A stretch of 11,548 bases of DNA from Deltaproteobacteria bacterium (GTDB lineage: Bacteria > Desulfobacterota > Desulfobacteria > Desulfobacterales > C00003060), in contig QMMV01000030.1 of assembly GCA_003647435.1 (NCBI GenBank), positions 1-11,548 of the forward strand, read 5' to 3'. Positions within the stretch are counted from its first letter, which is position 1, and every line of letters starts with the position of its first letter. Below, one piece after another: positions 7,867-11,548 of this stretch. The notes below the pieces were generated by a model, which worked only from the letters and a program-made list of their open reading frames with translations, searched no databases and had not been told where the DNA came from. Position numbers and translations under genes: made by a program.

Positions 7867-8029
7867 TCTGACGGCACCACGTGGCATAGTAGTCCGCGGC
7901 ATGCATTGCCCGCCTATATGGTTCACAACAAACCAATGATCGTATCAGTTTAGATTTTTGACAATATTTATGTATCCTTTTTGAAAGGGCTAAGGTGAAC
8001 CCCAATCATTGAGTATCAAGATGTCTACT

Positions 8030-8079
8030 GTACGTCAAGAAAAAGAGACCCGATCTGCAGCGGCAAGAAGTTGACGTAC
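8030..8079. repeat. Perfect 9-bp inverted repeat spanning possible divergent -35 boxes
   Basis: GTACGTCAA (8030-8038) and TTGACGTAC (8071-8079) are exact reverse complements, separated by 32 bp. Each arm contains TTGACG facing outward, so the arms could be -35 elements of divergent promoters or the two half-sites of a regulator. The internal sequence shows no further pairing of note. Confidence 0.5.
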
Positions 8080-8099
8080 CAGGCAGATTGGACTAAAGT
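8071..8099 (+). promoter_or_regulatory. Candidate sigma-70 promoter for the hydrolase-ubiE operon
   Basis: TTGACG (8071-8076) and TAAAGT (8094-8099) are separated by 17 bp. The -35 matches the consensus at 5 of 6 bases and the -10 at 4 of 6. It would give a leader of about 60 nt before the hydrolase gene. Confidence 0.35.
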
Positions 8100-8136
8100 G
8101 TGATTATGTTTGGCTGAGAAGAAAGATTATAAATTA

Positions 8137-8170
8137 CCATGAACCAATGAAACAATGACAAATGACCATG
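8137..8170 (+). repeat. Imperfect ATGA-rich short repeat before the hydrolase start
   Basis: ATG triplets occur at 8139, 8147, 8155, 8162 and 8168, spaced 8, 8, 7 and 6 nt apart, within units like CCATGAAC, CAATGAAA, CAATGACA. ATGAACCAATGA and ATGAAACAATGA each form a three-codon reading frame whose stop overlaps the next ATG. The stretch takes the place where a ribosome site would be expected. Confidence 0.4.
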
Positions 8171-8944
8171 AAGATAACGATACTCGGTTCTGGAACCTGT
8201 GTCCCATCTTTGAAGCGGAGCAGTTGTTCGATCTTGATGCAGGTGGAAACAACAATGCTCCTCTTTGATTCAGGCGCAGGTACGATGCATCGGCTCCTCG
8301 AGGCAGGGGTCGGCATCGACAGGATCTCTTTTATTTTCTACAGTCACCTTCACCCGGACCACACAGGCGAGCTGGTCTCCTTTTTGTTTGCCACAAAATA
8401 TCCTGAAAGTTACAGACGACGCAAGCCCTTTACCATTGTAGCGGCAAAAGGCTTTACAGAGTTCTATGAAAGGCTGAAGCTGGCTTATGGGAAATGGATT
8501 GAACTTGAGCCAGGTCTGATGACTATTACAGAGCTTGATGATAGGGGGCGCGATCACCTTGATTGCGGCCTTTTCGATGTAGACAGCACCCCCGTGAAAC
8601 ATATCGACAGCAGCCTTGCCTATCGAATCACCGCACCTGATGGCAGATCCGTTGTCTACTCGGGCGATACCGATCTGTGCGAAGACCTTGTTAGCCTTTC
8701 AACAGATGCCGATCTTCTGATTTGCGAGTCCGCCATGCCCGATGGGATGAAAGTCCCGGGCCATCTGACGCCGTCTCTGGCTGGCCGGATCGCCGCCGAG
8801 GCCGGCGTAAAAAGACTCGTGCTCACCCACTTTTATCCGGAATGCGAGTCGGTGGATCTGTATGAACAGTGCCGAAAGACTTATCAAGGCCCCTTGCTTC
8901 TTGCCCGGGACCTTATGGAGATAGTTTTAGATCGTGAAGGATAG
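8168..8944 (+). CDS. Metallo-beta-lactamase-fold hydrolase, RNase Z-like
   Basis: The protein is 258 residues from the ATG at 8168. An in-frame ATG at 8162 would add Met-Thr, and neither start has a visible ribosome site; 8168 was preferred because it gives the usual 'MKITILGSGTCVPS' first strand. The metal-binding motif 'SHLHPDHTGE' supplies His60, His62, Asp64 and His65. Further ligands are likely His145 ('PVKHIDSSLAYRI'), Asp167 ('YSGDTD') and His221 ('LTHFYPE'), with 'GHLTP' (198-202) as the RNase Z-type histidine loop. The set is complete for a two-zinc hydrolase. The protein is shorter than typical tRNA 3'-processing RNase Z (about 300 residues) and I see no clear exosite arm, so it may be another phosphodiesterase of the superfamily. 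It overlaps ubiE by 11 bp, implying an operon. The true substrate is unknown. Confidence 0.85.
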   Translation: MKITILGSGTCVPSLKRSSCSILMQVETTMLLFDSGAGTMHRLLEAGVGIDRISFIFYSHLHPDHTGELVSFLFATKYPESYRRRKPFTIVAAKGFTEFYERLKLAYGKWIELEPGLMTITELDDRGRDHLDCGLFDVDSTPVKHIDSSLAYRITAPDGRSVVYSGDTDLCEDLVSLSTDADLLICESAMPDGMKVPGHLTPSLAGRIAAEAGVKRLVLTHFYPECESVDLYEQCRKTYQGPLLLARDLMEIVLDREG

Positions 8945-9692
8945 TGTGCGAAAAAAATACCCGACGGTTGCAGAGGTGACAGACATTGAGCGCATCGAAA
9001 TGGTCAAAGAAATCTTTGCTACTGTCACCGGAAGCTATGATTTATTAAACCATATATTGAGCCTGGGGCAGGATATCGCATGGCGGCGTTTTGCAGTAAA
9101 GAAAATGTGTTTCTTTGACACCTGCCGGATGCTCGATGTCGCAACAGGTACGGCCGATTTGGGGATTACAGTTGCCCGCTGTCATCCCGACACCCATATC
9201 ACAGGACTGGACTTTGTGCGAGAAATGGTCAACGTTGCGCATGAAAAGGTTCGCGCAAGGCATCTCTCAGACAGGATACGGCTGATGGTGGCTGATGCCC
9301 TTTTCCTTCCTTTTCCTGATAGCTCCTTTGACGTAGTTGCAATGGCTTTTGGCCTCCGGAATATCCCGGATAAAGTGTGTGCACTCAGGGAGATGTGCCG
9401 TGTCGTTGTGCCAGGCGGGCAGGTAATGGTGCTGGAATTGACTCTGCCGCGTATCAGAATTTTTCAAAGGCCTTATGCCGTCTATCTAAACCGGATATTG
9501 CCCCGGCTGGCGACAGCATTTTCCTCAAACCCGGGTGCTTACCATTACTTAGGGGATTCAATCATGAATTTTCAGACACCGGAGATACTGGCCGGGCTTA
9601 TGAAAAAGGCCGGGCTGGAAAGGGTCAGAAAATATCCCCTTACGCTGGGGGTCGCCCATCTCCACGTTGGCGTAAAGCCGGCGGTGTTCTGA
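8934..9692 (+). CDS. ubiE: UbiE/MenG (COQ5-type) quinone C-methyltransferase
   Basis: The 252-residue protein uses S-adenosylmethionine to methylate the ring of demethylmenaquinone or the ubiquinone precursor. In an anaerobe the menaquinone reaction (MenG) is more likely. Signatures are 'GSYDLLNHILSLGQDIAWRR' (33-52), the cofactor-binding 'DVATGTADLG' (68-77), 'GLDFVREM' (91-98), 'VADALFLPFPDSSFDVV' (119-135) and the diagnostic 'AFGLRNIPD' (138-146), followed by 'NFQTPEILAGLMKKAGL' near the C-terminus. Length is normal for the family. The GTG start lies inside the end of the hydrolase gene, with GGAG (8917-8920) about 13 nt before it, which suggests translational coupling. A large hairpin starts 20 nt after its stop. 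No menaquinone genes are adjacent, so the quinone type cannot be fixed from this window. Confidence 0.92.
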   Translation: MKDSVRKKYPTVAEVTDIERIEMVKEIFATVTGSYDLLNHILSLGQDIAWRRFAVKKMCFFDTCRMLDVATGTADLGITVARCHPDTHITGLDFVREMVNVAHEKVRARHLSDRIRLMVADALFLPFPDSSFDVVAMAFGLRNIPDKVCALREMCRVVVPGGQVMVLELTLPRIRIFQRPYAVYLNRILPRLATAFSSNPGAYHYLGDSIMNFQTPEILAGLMKKAGLERVRKYPLTLGVAHLHVGVKPAVF

Positions 9693-9711
9693 AGACGAAG
9701 CTGAGCTGACA

Positions 9712-9782
9712 AGCATGTGGGCACTCCGATTAGAAAGAGGCTCACTGTTTGAGACGGTTTCTAAGCGGAGTGCCCGCATGCT
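9712..9782. repeat. Long near-perfect hairpin between ubiE and the DUF72 gene
   Basis: The left arm 9712-9728 pairs with 9766-9782 over 17 positions, the single mismatch being a G-U pair if transcribed. After an A/G bulge (9729, 9765), TTAGAAA (9730-9736) pairs with TTTCTAA (9758-9764), and CTCA/TGAG (9741-9744, 9750-9753) closes a 5-nt loop. In total about 28 base pairs in 71 nt. No T run follows, so it is not a classical intrinsic terminator. It may be a palindromic repeat element, a small mobile miniature, or a transcript-stabilising structure. Confidence 0.7.
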
Positions 9783-9806
9783 AAAGTGTTACAAACCGGG
9801 CAAGCC

Positions 9807-10712
9807 ATGGCCTCAAAGTCTGATCAAAGTTCTGGTTTAATCCGTGTTGGGACGGCCTCCTGGACAGAAAGGACCCTGATTGAAAGCGGTAGCTTTTATC
9901 CCCGTAACGCAACCACCGCCGAAGGCCGGCTCAGGTTCTATGCCGGGCACTTCGATACCGTGGAAGTAGACTCCACCTACTATGCAATGCCTTCCGAAAG
10001 GAATGCCACCCTCTGGGCAGAGCGCACACCGCGAGGTTTCATATTTCACATCAAGGCCTATTCCATGCTCACCGGCCATCCCACCCTGGTGAAAAGCATC
10101 CCGCAGGTGTTGCGGGGAGAACTTCCAGCGGAGATCCTGAAAAAGCAAAAAGCGAGGGATTTTCCGAAGGAGATCGTGGAAGCCGCCTTTGATATGTTCT
10201 CTTCTGTTGTAAGGCCGTTAAAGGAGACAGGGAAGCTCGGGTGTCTCGTTTTTCAATTTCCGCCCTGGTTTGTGCCGTCTCGCCCTGCTTATTGCTGGCT
10301 GGAGCTGGTAAGGGAAAAACTCCCCGGGTACCACCTGGCGGTGGAATTTCGCAACAGGCGATGGCTCACCGCCCCGGAGAGGGAAAGATGTGCCAGGTTT
10401 TTAAAAGACTATGCATTTTCTTACGTTATTGTAGATGCTCCGTGGATAAGGGGCTGGGAAGGCCCCATAGAAGTGACCGCTCCTGTTGTCTATGTCCGCC
10501 TCCACGGTCGGAACCGAGAGAACTGGTTCAAAAAAGGCATAGAAACCGTTGAGCGCTACCGGTATCTTTACAAAGAAGACGAGCTCGGCCGATGGGCCGA
10601 CAAAATAAAACAGGCAGCCAGGAAATCCGAGCAGACCTTCGTCATCCTCAACAACTGCTACCAGAACTACGGTATCAGAAATGCCAAGATGCTCCAGTGG
10701 CTTCTTCGATAG
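9807..10712 (+). CDS. DUF72 family protein
   Basis: The protein is 301 residues from the ATG at 9807. An in-frame GTG at 9786 would add seven residues and begin 3 nt after the hairpin; neither has a strong ribosome site, so the start is uncertain. DUF72 proteins adopt a TIM-barrel fold, and no reaction is established to my knowledge. Family hallmarks are 'RVGTASWTER' near the N-terminus, 'GSFYPRNATTAEGRLRFYAGHFDTVEVDSTYYAMPS' split across residues 28-63, 'GFIFHIKAY' (77-85), a central 'LVFQFPPWF', 'VEFRNRRW', 'VYVRLHGRN' and the C-terminal 'ILNNCYQNYGIRNA'. Length is in the normal range. It lies downstream of ubiE on the same strand, but the large hairpin between them may separate the transcripts. 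There is no signal peptide, so it is cytosolic. Confidence 0.9.
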   Translation: MASKSDQSSGLIRVGTASWTERTLIESGSFYPRNATTAEGRLRFYAGHFDTVEVDSTYYAMPSERNATLWAERTPRGFIFHIKAYSMLTGHPTLVKSIPQVLRGELPAEILKKQKARDFPKEIVEAAFDMFSSVVRPLKETGKLGCLVFQFPPWFVPSRPAYCWLELVREKLPGYHLAVEFRNRRWLTAPERERCARFLKDYAFSYVIVDAPWIRGWEGPIEVTAPVVYVRLHGRNRENWFKKGIETVERYRYLYKEDELGRWADKIKQAARKSEQTFVILNNCYQNYGIRNAKMLQWLLR

Positions 10713-10754
10713 GGGAATAAGCCTTTACTTTCCAGATGTTGTCTGCTTTGCCGC

Positions 10755-10784
10755 TTGACATCCAAGTAAGGGTTTCGTTATATT
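10755..10784 (+). promoter_or_regulatory. Candidate sigma-70 promoter for the histidine kinase
   Basis: A consensus TTGACA (10755-10760) is followed after 18 bp by TATATT (10779-10784), a 5 of 6 match to the -10 box. Transcription would start near 10791, giving a leader of about 110 nt that contains the heptamer repeats. Confidence 0.5.
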
Positions 10785-10849
10785 TAGTTGTGGGGTATTA
10801 CTTCAGGCCTTTTAAAAAATACCAGCAAGGAATCTACAGGCCATCATTT

Positions 10850-10896
10850 AGGTGTCAGGTGTCAGAACAGTGGGCATTGAAACCCGAAACCCGAAA
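10850..10896 (+). repeat. Two short heptamer tandem repeats
   Basis: GGTGTCA is repeated twice plus flanking bases (10850-10865), and GAAACCC is repeated twice plus GAAA (10879-10896). The second unit read on the other strand is GGGTTTC, which differs from GGTGTCA at three positions, so the two arrays may be related and inverted. GGTGTC can pair with GAAACC except at one position. They lie directly before the kinase start, where no ribosome site is evident. Confidence 0.55.
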
Positions 10897-10902
10897 GTTG
10901 TG

Positions 10903-11548
10903 ATGCAGAAAAAACCAACCTGTGAAGAATTAAAACAAAGGGTCAAGGAGTTAGAGGAAGAAGCCCTCAGGTACAGCAAGGCCGAAGAGAGACTGAAGGG
11001 AGTTCTTGCCGACCTTGCTACCAAAAAGGAAGAGCTTGACTCCTTTGTTTATAGGGTCTCCCATGATCTCAAGAGTCCCATTGTTACCATCGATGGTTTC
11101 GTTGGCGCCTTGAGAGAAGATTTCGGGGATGTCCTCCCGGAAGAGGGAAAGAAATATCTCAGATACATAAGCGATGCCGCCCGAAAGATGGAGCTTTTGA
11201 TCAACGACTTGCTCGATCTTTCCCGCATCGAGCGCGTAAACCGAAAAAAGAGAGAGTTCCCTTTTGCCAGGCTCGTAAGAGATGTCCTCAAAGCGCTTCA
11301 ACCGCAGGTCAAGGCGCGGGGTATTGTGGTTAACATTGAGGAAAATCTCCCGGTCGTTTACGGTGATAGAAGGCAATTGAGCAGGGTAGTGGACAATCTA
11401 TTGACAAATGCGATCAAATATATCGGAAAAGAAAATCCATGCCCGCGCATTGACGTGGGGGTCGAGGAACAGGATGACCAAAAGGTCTTTTTTGTCCGTG
11501 ATAACGGTATTGGCATTGACGAAAAGGATTTTGACAAGATTTTCCAGG
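10903..11548 (+). CDS. Sensor histidine kinase (3' end outside the window)
   Basis: 215 residues are present and the frame is open at the window edge. I chose the ATG at 10903; in-frame GTG codons at 10852, 10870 and 10900 are alternatives, and no start has a clear ribosome site. Residues 5-48 are a charged coiled coil ('EELKQRVKELEEEALRY'). HisKA follows with the phosphoacceptor His54 in 'VSHDLKSP'. The HATPase domain shows the N box 'DNLLTNAIKY' (164-173), the G1 box 'DNGIGID' (200-206) and the F box 'FDKIF' (210-214); G2 lies beyond the edge. There is no membrane segment or recognisable PAS domain before HisKA, so the visible part is cytosolic, and the coiled coil may relay signals from a partner. 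Kinases with this opening are frequent in deltaproteobacteria. Its response regulator is not in the window. Confidence 0.9.
   Translation, partial: MQKKPTCEELKQRVKELEEEALRYSKAEERLKGVLADLATKKEELDSFVYRVSHDLKSPIVTIDGFVGALREDFGDVLPEEGKKYLRYISDAARKMELLINDLLDLSRIERVNRKKREFPFARLVRDVLKALQPQVKARGIVVNIEENLPVVYGDRRQLSRVVDNLLTNAIKYIGKENPCPRIDVGVEEQDDQKVFFVRDNGIGIDEKDFDKIFQ

Larger units (their letters stand above)
7852..8167. other. Divergent intergenic region
   Basis: This stretch of about 315 bp separates the minus-strand stress-protein/transglutaminase unit from the plus-strand hydrolase/ubiE unit. It holds the ribosome site for the stress protein, a perfect 9-bp inverted repeat (8030-8038 and 8071-8079), a candidate plus-strand promoter (8071-8099), and an ATGA-rich imperfect repeat (8137-8170). 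I see no convincing small gene or structured RNA. Confidence 0.6.

Noticed and set aside
7852..7926. N-terminal extension of the stress protein to the ATG at 7926
   Set aside because: The extra 25 residues resemble no family member, and the ribosome site AAAGGAG fits only the start at 7851.
7672..7953. 93-codon plus-strand frame over the short stress-protein gene
   Set aside because: Antisense to a gene with a good ribosome site and family motifs.
9712..9782. Hairpin as an integron attC site or an intrinsic terminator
   Set aside because: No GTTRRRY/RYYYAAC core sites and no integrase or cassette context; no T run after the stem.
1..9792. Shared 10-mer AAAGTGTTAC at positions 1-10 and 9783-9792
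   Set aside because: Too short for a meaningful repeat in 11.5 kb, and flanking bases diverge at once.
10951..11376. 141-codon minus-strand frame over the histidine kinase
   Set aside because: The plus strand carries HisKA and HATPase motifs in order; the minus frame is a shadow.

Overview
The window looks like chromosomal sequence from an anaerobic deltaproteobacterium (Desulfobacterota, perhaps of the Syntrophobacterales kind). This is an inference from several things together: mid-range base composition; a histidine kinase opening with a 'KPTxEELKQRVKELE'-like coiled coil; a NifX-type domain fused to a permease half; a UbiE/MenG methyltransferase with an 'EVTDIERIEMVKEIFATV' N-terminus; and a DUF6812-like small protein. 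No rRNA, tRNA, CRISPR array, transposase or phage gene was seen.

Layout. 1-1916 (+): a 79-residue DUF6812-like protein, then a two-gene unit encoding a split permease. Its first half carries an N-terminal dinitrogenase-cofactor (NifX/NifB-like) domain and its second half is a separate small membrane protein. 1937-3487 (-): a one-component signalling protein with a MerR-like DNA-binding N-terminus, a PAS-like middle and an apparently intact class III adenylate/guanylate cyclase domain; it converges on the permease genes. 3611-7851 (-): a short universal stress protein that seems to have lost its middle, overlapping by 4 nt (ATGA) a 1339-residue exported protein made of two DUF3857-transglutaminase modules, the second of which has lost the catalytic cysteine. 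7852-8167: a divergent intergenic region with a perfect 9-bp inverted repeat whose arms contain candidate -35 boxes for both directions. 8168-9692 (+): an RNase Z-like metallo-beta-lactamase-fold hydrolase overlapping a UbiE/MenG quinone methyltransferase. 9712-9782: a long near-perfect hairpin. 9807-10712 (+): a DUF72 protein. 10903-end (+): a sensor histidine kinase cut by the window edge, preceded by a good sigma-70-like promoter and by short heptamer tandem repeats.

How the parts may work together. The two permease halves most likely assemble into one DUF318/ArsP-type transporter, with the NifX domain as a cytosolic metal or cofactor-binding module. The MerR-cyclase could connect DNA binding with cyclic nucleotide production. 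The stress-protein remnant and the double transglutaminase protein appear co-translated. The hydrolase and UbiE look like one operon. The strongest candidates for something little described are the NifX/split-permease pair, the MerR-PAS-cyclase fusion and the two-module transglutaminase with one degenerate active site. No single clearly new multi-gene system can be claimed from sequence alone.
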